From assembly GCA_035290065.1 (NCBI GenBank), contig DATDVD010000049.1, positions 1 to 10,294 on the forward strand: a DNA stretch of 10,294 bases. Reading direction: 5' to 3'. Shown here piece after piece: positions 1 to 5,998 of the stretch (the first letter of the stretch is position 1; every line of letters starts with the position of its first letter). The translations under genes were made by a program, and so were the position numbers. Origin of the DNA: DATDVD01 sp035290065. GTDB lineage: Bacteria > Pseudomonadota > Gammaproteobacteria > Coxiellales > Coxiellaceae. The notes below the pieces were generated by a model. The model was given only the letters and a program-made list of their open reading frames with translations, did not search any database and had not been told where the DNA came from.

Positions 1-75
1 ATCAATGATAGTGGAGAGCATCAAATAAATGCTTCGTTCATGCTTGAATATTCAATAAGCTGTAATTTACGGGTT

Positions 76-95
76 TTTAATACTGTTTTAAGTCT
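76..95 (+). promoter_or_regulatory. weak PmrA-box-like direct repeat
   Basis: Two nine-base half-sites, TTTAATACT (76-84) and TTTAAGTCT (87-95), are separated by GT, so the TTAA cores recur at 11 bp. The Legionella/Coxiella PmrA element, recalled as cTTAATatT-N2-cTTAATatT, has the same geometry. The first half fits about 7 of 9 positions and the second about 5 of 9. A poor -10 candidate, GAAAAT (103-108), follows after 7 bp, the same gap as in the better site at 1471-1490. It would start transcription almost at the ATG at 116, which counts against it unless the mRNA is nearly leaderless. Confidence 0.25.
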
Positions 96-115
96 TTTTC
101 GGGAAAATAGCCACC

Positions 116-1462
116 ATGAGTAGAAGAAGCCTAGAAATTAAACTCGCTGAATTAAGAGATTTTTTAGATTCACCCAGCATTATTCCCACACCTGCCACAC
201 AGGCAGCTTTAAGAGGATTGTCTGCTGCACCTTCTCGAGAAGAAGTGATTAACGTTATAACCCTCGCGCGTGAGGAAGTTCGACGATTAAATCTTCTAGC
301 CGATTTAGAAGCAAAGTTAGCCCGAGACGAATTAGAGTCGGCCGAAGGAGTTCATCCGCTGGTTAAAGTTGTAGTGGAACTTGCAGAAGCAGTGGTAGAA
401 GAAGAACTTCCTGCGCTACCGCGAGGCTATGTGGAAGGCTATGAGCGAGAAGTTCAGCGAGTATTACGTCGATGGGAACTCTATACCGGAGAAGCATCGG
501 CCACTTTTCCCACTCCCGTAAAAGAATGGGCAAGCGGTCTTGGAGCAGTAGAGAATCATTGGGATTCAAGGCCTATGGATTATGTACGCTATTTACTTTG
601 GGATGAGATCAGTGCTTTTGTGAGAATGCGTCATCCCAAACAACGTTCATTACCTCAAGTGTTACGAGCAGGATCCACTATCGCACAACCTCACGTACTC
701 CTTGTAGAGGGAGACTCGGCTATTCAATGGAGTGTTAGTAGAGATTATTTTAGGTATTTGCGTTTTATACCTTGGCGAAGTGTCATTCCTTATGGAATAG
801 ACCGCTTAGGTCTCATTAAAAAAGTTTATGCTAGCCGTGTTTATAATTGTCAGGTTGTCATGGTTAAAAGAGGGGATGATTTTTGGATGTTACATATCAC
901 ACCTAATTTTTTGATGGGGGGTTTATCGGGTGCTGGGGTCGCTGTTGGCTTTCAGGGATATGATTATTTATTAGCAAAACATTATAAACGGGCAGAAGAT
1001 AAAGCATTGGGATTGGGTCTTGTTCCCGGTGATTCTATTGAAGTTGTCGGTGTTTTTAACTCTTGTTCTCGCATAGGGAACTTTTCTCCAAAAGAGTTTT
1101 CAGATTTTTTAATGAGAGGGCTAGACGGCACTGTAGAAATAAAAAGCATAACAGTAGTAGATGTTAAGTTACCTCCGCTTTCTTATCGAGAATCGCGCCT
1201 ATTTTATGTTAGCTTTGATATTTTTACAGGTAATGTTGAAGTCGTTCCGGATGGTGGAGGAATAGAAGATGTTGTTGTTCACAGCGGGCTGTGGACAGAT
1301 TATCGGCCTTCTCTTGCAAAGGGTGCTACATTATTCAGTCGAGGATATTCGGGCCGAGAAAAACCTCCTACTGAAGCGGTGGCTGATATTTCAGCTGCTT
1401 CCGCAGTGGGTGCCGGTGTTGCTGGTGCTCCTGCTCCTGCTCCCTCTCTGTTTTCAAAATAG
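116..1462 (+). CDS. hypothetical protein, candidate type IV effector with a possible deamidase-like Cys-His pair
   Basis: I do not recognise this 448-residue protein. Residues 1 to about 130 are charged and probably helical (LEIKLAELRDFL, REEVRRLNLLADLEAKLARD). No signal peptide or membrane segment is evident. Residues 220-380 look alpha/beta. Here Cys245 lies in a hydrophobic strand (VYNCQVVMV) and His260 in the next (FWMLHITP). The 15-residue Cys-His spacing equals that of the CNF1 toxin catalytic pair (C866/H881) and is close to that of CheD. A glycine-rich stretch, a helix (YDYLLAKHY) and a strand (SIEVVGVFNS) follow, as would fit a CheD-like fold. The last 30 residues are rich in Ala, Gly and Pro and end SLFSK, with Phe at -3, a trait of Dot/Icm substrates. 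The ATG at 116 is the only early Met; Shine-Dalgarno support is poor (GGGA at 101-104). That it is a gene is secure; deamidase and effector roles are hypotheses. Confidence 0.85.
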   Translation: MSRRSLEIKLAELRDFLDSPSIIPTPATQAALRGLSAAPSREEVINVITLAREEVRRLNLLADLEAKLARDELESAEGVHPLVKVVVELAEAVVEEELPALPRGYVEGYEREVQRVLRRWELYTGEASATFPTPVKEWASGLGAVENHWDSRPMDYVRYLLWDEISAFVRMRHPKQRSLPQVLRAGSTIAQPHVLLVEGDSAIQWSVSRDYFRYLRFIPWRSVIPYGIDRLGLIKKVYASRVYNCQVVMVKRGDDFWMLHITPNFLMGGLSGAGVAVGFQGYDYLLAKHYKRAEDKALGLGLVPGDSIEVVGVFNSCSRIGNFSPKEFSDFLMRGLDGTVEIKSITVVDVKLPPLSYRESRLFYVSFDIFTGNVEVVPDGGGIEDVVVHSGLWTDYRPSLAKGATLFSRGYSGREKPPTEAVADISAASAVGAGVAGAPAPAPSLFSK

Positions 1463-1470
1463 TTTGTGTT

Positions 1471-1503
1471 CCTAATATTTCGTTAATATTTCTCTTATAT
1501 AGT
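1471..1503 (+). promoter_or_regulatory. PmrA-box-like direct repeat with -10 element upstream of the Cys-rich gene
   Basis: Half-sites CCTAATATT (1471-1479) and GTTAATATT (1482-1490) are separated by TC, giving an 11-bp direct repeat. Against the recalled PmrA consensus cTTAATatT-N2-cTTAATatT they match 16 of 18 positions. A -10 hexamer TATAGT (1498-1503, 5 of 6 to consensus) follows. No good -35 hexamer exists at 17 bp spacing; that position (1475-1480) lies inside the repeat, the layout expected for an OmpR/PhoB-type activator replacing the -35 contact. Predicted transcription start near 1510 leaves a leader of about 30 nt. The consensus is quoted from memory. Confidence 0.5.
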
Positions 1504-1526
1504 TCTACTACCTAATTTTTATTTTT

Positions 1527-1531
1527 GGAGG
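1527..1531 (+). promoter_or_regulatory. ribosome binding site that decides the start at 1540
   Basis: GGAGG lies 8 nt before the ATG at 1540. A TTG at 1525 opens the same frame five codons earlier but overlaps this Shine-Dalgarno sequence and has none of its own, so the ATG is the start. Confidence 0.85.
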
Positions 1532-1539
1532 AAATACCC

Positions 1540-2880
1540 ATGCGCCCCTATTTATCGTCTACTCAAGTACCGGGTCAACAAATCATGGTTGATGGTATGG
1601 TTACAGCAGGTCTGCCTGCCCCACAAACAGGTGCGCCGCCAACGGCTCCGCAGAGACCTGCGCCCGTAGAACTTGCTATGCCAGTTCCCAGTGCTCCGCC
1701 TCCTGGAGCAGGCGTGGGTGTTCTAGCCACTGCATTGGCAGACCATTCGGCGCAGGCCCCTGCCCAGGGGCTTCCAATAGCACCTCCGGTTGCTGGGCCT
1801 CTCCCCGTAGTTTCCCCGACTGTTGGCACACCTCCTAGTGTTCACTCGACAGCCAGTGGGGCTGCGAGTACGGCGGCTAGTAGCGCTGCTTTGCTCAGTC
1901 CTTTTACTCCCGCCGCCGCCAAACCCACTATCAGAATTCAAATTCCTATCGATGAAGGGTTTTTAGGACAATTTTCGGATCGACAACCGATTATTTCGCT
2001 AAACCCTATTATGATAAATGGTCGACGGGTTGATGTTAATGTAACGACGGTAATGGGGCCGTCTTCGGCCGTTGGAGCGGTGGCTGCTCATCCGACAACG
2101 GGTGTTGAAGCTTCTTCTATTCTCATTTATGTAAATCCTGTCGAACTAAGAGCACCGGGTGCTTCTCATGCGTTTATAATGGCCTTGGGTGACCAACCCC
2201 TTCAAATAGAATTACTTTATAGAGCGCCGATAGCAGGAGTAGCACCTGTAGCGCCTGCAGCTGGAACGCGTTATCGCAACTCTATTTGTTGTGTAGGTGA
2301 CTGTTTTTGCTGTTACCACAACGGCAATCTTTATTACCGAGACCCCCACCATACTATTATCATTATGGATTGGGATGGCGGTAATCGTCGCCACAGTGAG
2401 CGTGATCATACCAATTGTTGTGCTGATTGTGGTTCTATCCTCTGTGTGTGTCCCGATTTGAATTGTTGTGATGGCGTAGCACAAACCATGCGAGGGTGGC
2501 GCGCTGGAATGATGGAGTGCGATCCTTGCACGCCTTTAGGCCGAGGGTTCACCATCGCTACTGATTCGATTGGCAATTGTTGTACCGGTACAGGGGCTCT
2601 TTTGCGTGAGGGAGCCGGTGGAGTGGGGCATTGTTGCGAAGGCACTGCCGCTGTTCTTCGAACCGGAGGAGCTGGCTGTGGGCGCTTATTCGAAGGGGCT
2701 CAAAACGTGGGAGGCGAATGTTTAACCGGTGTTGGCCGAGCAGCGGGCGGAATCGGAGAATGTTGCGGTGGTGTTGCCACCGCCGCAAGAGGTGTCGGCG
2801 AAGTAATAGGAGGAGCCGGTGAGTGCATAGCAGGCCTATGCCAATGCTGCGGCGAACTCGCCACCGCCTTTCCCCATTAA
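1540..2880 (+). CDS. hypothetical Cys-rich tripartite protein, candidate secreted effector
   Basis: I do not recognise this 446-residue protein. Residues 1-127 are a Pro/Ala/Gly/Thr-rich arm, probably disordered. Residues 130-228 alternate hydrophobic and polar residues (TIRIQIPIDEGF to LQIELLYRAP) and look like a beta-rich domain. Residues 250-437 hold 26 Cys; the first 249 residues hold none. The first Cys section (250-330) also has His270/271, 285 and 290 and clusters such as NCCADC, CVC and NCC, which could bind metal. From Gly345 to the end the sequence repeats with 18, 18, 11 and then 7-residue spacing (GNCC, GHCC, GRLF, GECL, GECC, GECI). All are whole numbers of helical turns, so Cys and Gly would line one face of a helix. 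No signal peptide is evident. Phe at -3 and a PmrA-like promoter suggest a Dot/Icm substrate. That it is a real gene is secure from its start site and length; its function is unknown. Confidence 0.85.
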   Translation: MRPYLSSTQVPGQQIMVDGMVTAGLPAPQTGAPPTAPQRPAPVELAMPVPSAPPPGAGVGVLATALADHSAQAPAQGLPIAPPVAGPLPVVSPTVGTPPSVHSTASGAASTAASSAALLSPFTPAAAKPTIRIQIPIDEGFLGQFSDRQPIISLNPIMINGRRVDVNVTTVMGPSSAVGAVAAHPTTGVEASSILIYVNPVELRAPGASHAFIMALGDQPLQIELLYRAPIAGVAPVAPAAGTRYRNSICCVGDCFCCYHNGNLYYRDPHHTIIIMDWDGGNRRHSERDHTNCCADCGSILCVCPDLNCCDGVAQTMRGWRAGMMECDPCTPLGRGFTIATDSIGNCCTGTGALLREGAGGVGHCCEGTAAVLRTGGAGCGRLFEGAQNVGGECLTGVGRAAGGIGECCGGVATAARGVGEVIGGAGECIAGLCQCCGELATAFPH

Positions 2881-2882
2881 AA

Positions 2883-2964
2883 GTAGGGGCAGACCGTGGT
2901 CTGCCCAGGAACTTGCACAAGGTTTATTATGAGGGAAGAAGGGCCGACCACGGTCGGCCCCTAC
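2883..2964. repeat. REPIN-like paired hairpin, copy A
   Basis: This 82-bp element has two 24-bp arms in inverted orientation around a 34-bp linker, starting GTAGGGG and ending CCCCTAC. The left arm folds as GGGCAGACC-GT-GGTCTGCCC and the right as GGGCCGACC-AC-GGTCGGCCC. A GTAG foot followed by a palindrome is the layout of REP sequences handled by RAYT transposases, and two inverted REPs make a REPIN. It begins 2 bp after the stop of the Cys-rich gene and lies 30 bp from the stop of rpsT, which converges on it. It may act as a transcript-end stabiliser for both, but neither arm has a T-run typical of an intrinsic terminator. Confidence 0.88.
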
Positions 2965-2994
2965 AATAGAAATGGGATAATTACGGAAGTATTA

Positions 2995-3264
2995 TTACGC
3001 TTTAGCCTTAAGCTTTTTATTCAAACGGCTTTTAAGACGAGCGGCTTTATTTTTGTGGAAAAGGCCTTTGGAAACCGTTTTATCCACCATGGAAATCGCT
3101 TCTTTAGCATGCACCGCACGCTCTTCTTTTTTACCCGTTTCAATCGTTTTCACCGCTTTTTTCACGGCCGAACGTACGCGTGTCCGTAAGCTCGCATTGT
3201 GAAGTGCGTGTTTTTGGGCTTGTTTAATTCGTTTTTTAGCTTGAGACTGTTTTTTAGCGGGCAT
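2995..3264 (-). CDS. rpsT: 30S ribosomal protein S20
   Basis: S20 is a small basic helical protein that binds 16S rRNA at the bottom of the 30S body early in assembly. The 89-residue product is close to the usual length of 86-90 and has the family hallmarks: a Lys/Arg-rich start with KKRIKQAQK, then NASLRTRVR, and near the end KGLFHKNKAARLKSRLN. GAGG (3273-3276 on the minus strand) lies 8 nt before the ATG. The gene is divergent from murJ and has its own promoter at 3291-3319. Downstream the only structure is the paired hairpin at 2883-2964. In many gammaproteobacteria rpsT likewise sits divergently next to this cluster. Confidence 0.97.
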   Translation of the reverse strand: MPAKKQSQAKKRIKQAQKHALHNASLRTRVRSAVKKAVKTIETGKKEERAVHAKEAISMVDKTVSKGLFHKNKAARLKSRLNKKLKAKA

Positions 3265-3290
3265 ATTTTCTACCTCTTTAAGAGGCCGAT

Positions 3291-3319
3291 ACTATGCCGC
3301 GAAGACAAGGGGATGTCAA
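3291..3319 (-). promoter_or_regulatory. sigma70 promoter of rpsT
   Basis: On the minus strand a perfect -35 hexamer TTGACA (3314-3319) is followed 17 bp later by CATAGT (3291-3296, 4 of 6 to consensus). Transcription would start near 3284, about 20 nt before the rpsT ATG. A near-palindrome CCTCTTTAAGAGG (3273-3285) covers the start region and the ribosome binding site. The -10 element overlaps an upstream in-frame ATG of murJ (3294), which argues that murJ starts further downstream. Confidence 0.65.
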
Positions 3320-3371
3320 GAATAACCCCAAACGGCTAGCCTCTTTTCCTGCCTTCCTATATGATGGCCAG

Positions 3372-4916
3372 ATGTCTAAAAAATTAATTAAATCCACCGT
3401 CTTAGTTTCCAGTATGACCTTGATCTCGCGCATAATGGGCTTTGTGCGCGATATCATTTTTGCCAATGTCTTTGGAGCCTCGTTAGGCTTCGATGCGTTT
3501 GTGGTGGCGTTTAAAATTCCTAATTTCTTTCGTCGGGTATTTGGAGAAGGGGCTTTTTCTCAGGCATTTGTGCCCGTGTTGGCGGAATTTCGGGAAAAAA
3601 ATTCTCACGAAGAGGCCCAGGATTTTATTAATCGAATTGCAGGAACCCTAGGTCTGGCCTTAATGGGATTAGTAGTACTCGGAGAGATATTAGCCCCCGT
3701 TATTATTATTGTCTTTGCACCAGGATTTTTGCATCACCCCGAGCGATTTGATTTATCCGAAAAATTATTACACTACACGTTTCCTTATTTATTATTTATT
3801 TCCCTCACCGCTTTTTCAGGAGCCATTTTAAATACGTTTAGTCGTTTTGCCATTCCGGCCGTGACGCCGGTGTTATTAAATGTGTGTTTAATTATCGCGG
3901 CCCTATGGTTGGCGCCGTATTTCCAAGAGCCTATTATGGCTTTATCCGTGGGCGTATTTTTAGGGGGTGTGGTGCAATTGGTAGTGCAACTGCCATTTTT
4001 AAAAGAAATTGATTTATTTCCGCGTCCTAAATTGGGGTTTAACCATCCGGGTGTTCGAAAAGTCTTGCGATTAATGTTGCCGGCTTTATTTGGCGTATCG
4101 GTCGCGCAAATTGGTATTGTAGTAGATAATTTTTTCGCCTCCTTTCTTCGTGTGGGCAGTATTTCGTGGCTTTATTATTCGGATCGTTTGACGTATCTAC
4201 CGCTCGGAGTATTTGGTGTGGCATTAGCGACCGTCGTGCTGCCGTATTTATCACGACAAAGTGTTCGACAATCCGAAAAAGAATATTCCGAAACCCTGGA
4301 TTGGGGAATTCGGTGCGCCTTGTTAATTGGAATGCCGGCAGCGGTGGGTTTATTTATTTTAGCTAGACCTATTCTTTCCACGTTAATTCAGCACGGACGT
4401 TTCACGCCTTTTGATGTAGAAATGTCCGCCCGCAGTTTGATGGCGTTTTCTGTGGGTTTACCCGCTTTTATTTTAATTAAAGTGTTGGTTTCCGGTTTTT
4501 ATTCCCGACAAAATATTAGAACGCCCGTAAAAATTGCAGCCCTAGCCCTTGTGATTAACGTGGTACTAAATGCTATTTTAATTAAACCGTTAGCCCATGC
4601 AGGCCTTGCATTGGCCACTTCCGTAGCCTCTACTGTCAATGCCTTGTTATTAATTATTTTATTGGTGCGGCGAAATATTTTTCGACCGAATGGGGGATGG
4701 AAAAAATTTGGGGCGCGTATTGTTTTAGCCAATGGCATTATGCTGGGTTTAATGGGATGGATGCGTGGCGATGTGGCGCATTGGACTAATTGGGGATTAT
4801 GGACGCGCGTTTCACATTTGATAATATTAATTTCATTGGGTTTATTGGTTTATTTTGGCATGCTATTCTTCAGCGGGATGCGATGGCGTGATATTCAACC
4901 CCCTATCGTCGATTAA
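3372..4916 (+). CDS. murJ: lipid II flippase MurJ
   Basis: MurJ (MviN) flips lipid II across the inner membrane for peptidoglycan synthesis. It belongs to the MOP superfamily and normally has 14 membrane helices; the product is hydrophobic throughout. The family opening is clear: KSTVLVSSMTLISRIMGFVRD, counted from the second residues onward, with Arg20 and Arg26 matching E. coli R18 and R24. Arg54 in NFFRR matches R52, and Arg272 in YYSDRL matches R270, all lining the substrate cavity in the known protein. Starting at 3372 gives 514 residues, against 511 in E. coli. The frame is open back to ATG 3294 with a decent AAGAGG spacing, but those 26 extra residues are unlike the family and overlap the rpsT promoter. 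The 3372 start has only weak Shine-Dalgarno support. ribF follows after 5 bp, so the two are probably co-transcribed. Confidence 0.93.
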   Translation: MSKKLIKSTVLVSSMTLISRIMGFVRDIIFANVFGASLGFDAFVVAFKIPNFFRRVFGEGAFSQAFVPVLAEFREKNSHEEAQDFINRIAGTLGLALMGLVVLGEILAPVIIIVFAPGFLHHPERFDLSEKLLHYTFPYLLFISLTAFSGAILNTFSRFAIPAVTPVLLNVCLIIAALWLAPYFQEPIMALSVGVFLGGVVQLVVQLPFLKEIDLFPRPKLGFNHPGVRKVLRLMLPALFGVSVAQIGIVVDNFFASFLRVGSISWLYYSDRLTYLPLGVFGVALATVVLPYLSRQSVRQSEKEYSETLDWGIRCALLIGMPAAVGLFILARPILSTLIQHGRFTPFDVEMSARSLMAFSVGLPAFILIKVLVSGFYSRQNIRTPVKIAALALVINVVLNAILIKPLAHAGLALATSVASTVNALLLIILLVRRNIFRPNGGWKKFGARIVLANGIMLGLMGWMRGDVAHWTNWGLWTRVSHLIILISLGLLVYFGMLFFSGMRWRDIQPPIVD

Positions 4917-4921
4917 AGGGT

Positions 4922-5854
4922 ATGCAACTTCTTCGTGGTTTTTATAATATTCCTGCAACACTGATCCAAAGCGTGGTGACTATTGGTACATTTGATGGAG
5001 TGCATTTAGGCCATCAAGCGTTATTTCAGCGATTAAAACAATTATCGCACTACTATCAAGTGCCTTCTATCGTCGTTACGTTTGAGCCTACACCCGTCGA
5101 ATATTTTTTACACGAGAAAGCGAATGCTCGATTAACACGGTTGCGTGAAAAAATTCATGCGATTGAAGAAATAGGCATCGATTATTTAGTGTGCTTGCGT
5201 TTTGATAAAAAACTGGCACAACAATCTGCTGAAGCCTTTGTAAAAAACATAGTGATTTGTTTGCATCCTTGCGCCATTGTGGTGGGTGATGATTTTCGAT
5301 TTGGGGCTAAGCGTCAGGGCGATTTTTATTTTTTAGAACGTTATTGTAAACCTCAAAGCATTCATGTGGAGCAAATTACACAATATCAGCAGGATCATGA
5401 ACGTGTTTCGAGTTCTCGCGTCCGTCGGGCCTTACAGGAAGGAAATTTAGAGGAAGCCCAGCAATTATTAGGCCGCCCTTATATCATGCAGGGACGGGTG
5501 GTGCATGGGGATAAGCGAGGGCGCGAGTTGGGGTTTCCCACCGCTAATATTTACTTACACCGAAAGGTTTCACCCTTGCGAGGTATTTTTGCCGTGCGAG
5601 TACAAGGGCTGGAACGAGTCTATAAAGGGGTCGCCTATGTGGGCAGCCGTCCGGCCGTAGGAGGTGAAAAGGTTATTCTAGAAGTCTTTATTTTCGATTT
5701 TAACCAAACCCTTTACGGCAAAGCCCTAACAGTAGAATTTTTGCATCAATTAAGGGAAGATAAGCATTTCGACAATCTTGAGGATTTAAAGGCCCAGATG
5801 GCAAGCGATGTAGAATCCGCTCGGGATTATTTTAAACGCATTGAAACGCATTGA
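4922..5854 (+). CDS. ribF: bifunctional riboflavin kinase / FMN adenylyltransferase
   Basis: RibF converts riboflavin to FMN and then FAD in the cytoplasm. The N-terminal adenylyltransferase domain shows the nucleotide-binding HxGH signature in GTFDGVHLGH (residues 22-31), GDDFRFG (122-128) and the SSSRVRR segment (163-169). The C-terminal flavokinase domain shows GRVVHGDKRGRELGFPTAN (191-209), with the PTAN metal/ATP motif, and a late LREDKHFDNLEDLKAQ helix. Length is 310 residues, against 313 in E. coli. The ATG lies 5 bp after the murJ stop with AAAGGG too close to be an ideal ribosome site, so translation may be coupled to murJ. The last codons, including the stop, are made of the decamer array at 5831-5900, so the exact C terminus (KRIETH) is probably repeat-derived. 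Confidence 0.96.
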   Translation: MQLLRGFYNIPATLIQSVVTIGTFDGVHLGHQALFQRLKQLSHYYQVPSIVVTFEPTPVEYFLHEKANARLTRLREKIHAIEEIGIDYLVCLRFDKKLAQQSAEAFVKNIVICLHPCAIVVGDDFRFGAKRQGDFYFLERYCKPQSIHVEQITQYQQDHERVSSSRVRRALQEGNLEEAQQLLGRPYIMQGRVVHGDKRGRELGFPTANIYLHRKVSPLRGIFAVRVQGLERVYKGVAYVGSRPAVGGEKVILEVFIFDFNQTLYGKALTVEFLHQLREDKHFDNLEDLKAQMASDVESARDYFKRIETH

Positions 5855-5900
5855 AACATATTGAAATGCATTGAAATACATTTAAACGTATTGAAACGTA
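5831..5900 (+). repeat. seven-copy 10-bp tandem array across the ribF 3' end
   Basis: Seven directly abutting decamers are variants of TTGAAACGCA: TTTAAACGCA, TTGAAACGCA, TTGAAACATA, TTGAAATGCA, TTGAAATACA, TTTAAACGTA and TTGAAACGTA. The first two and part of the third encode the ribF C terminus and its stop codon (5852-5854). The last three bases are shared with the GTAG foot of the paired hairpin that follows. Ten base pairs is close to one helical turn, so the A/T runs are in phase and could bend the DNA. Confidence 0.9.
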
Positions 5901-5979
5901 GGGGCAGACCGTGGTCTGCCCAGGAACTGGCGCAAGGTTTATTATAAAGAAAGAAGGGCAGAGCACGCTCTGCCCCTAC
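5898..5979. repeat. REPIN-like paired hairpin, copy B
   Basis: This 82-bp copy has the same linker family as copies A and C. The left arm GGGCAGACC-GT-GGTCTGCCC is identical to that of copy A. The right arm has GGGCAGAGC-AC-GCTCTGCCC, in which both members of one stem pair are swapped relative to the complement of the left arm. It fills most of the ribF-ileS gap and ends 19 bp before the ileS ATG, so any transcript running from ribF carries it in the ileS leader. Confidence 0.88.
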
Positions 5980-5998
5980 ATAAAAGATGATATTTACT

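Noticed and set aside
1525..1539. TTG start five codons upstream for the Cys-rich protein.
   Set aside because: The TTG overlaps the GGAGG ribosome site that serves the ATG at 1540.
2212..2920. Several minus-strand open frames opposite the Cys-rich gene.
   Set aside because: The plus-strand frame has a strong ribosome site and a structured protein with regular repeats. The antisense frames mirror its repetitive GC-rich codons.
2883..2964. The paired hairpins as intrinsic terminators.
   Set aside because: The stems are GC-rich, but neither arm is followed by a run of T on either strand, and copies B and C lie inside likely operon transcripts ahead of essential genes.
2896..3189. Plus-strand 97-codon open frame starting inside paired hairpin A.
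   Set aside because: It begins in repeat sequence and then runs antisense through rpsT, a certain gene. A similar opening appears at 9006, also inside a repeat copy, so it is a by-product of the repeat.
5980..5998. A regulatory riboswitch or T-box in the ileS leader.
   Set aside because: The interval before the start is filled by the paired hairpin and 19 AT-rich bases; no T-box or other conserved riboswitch core is visible.
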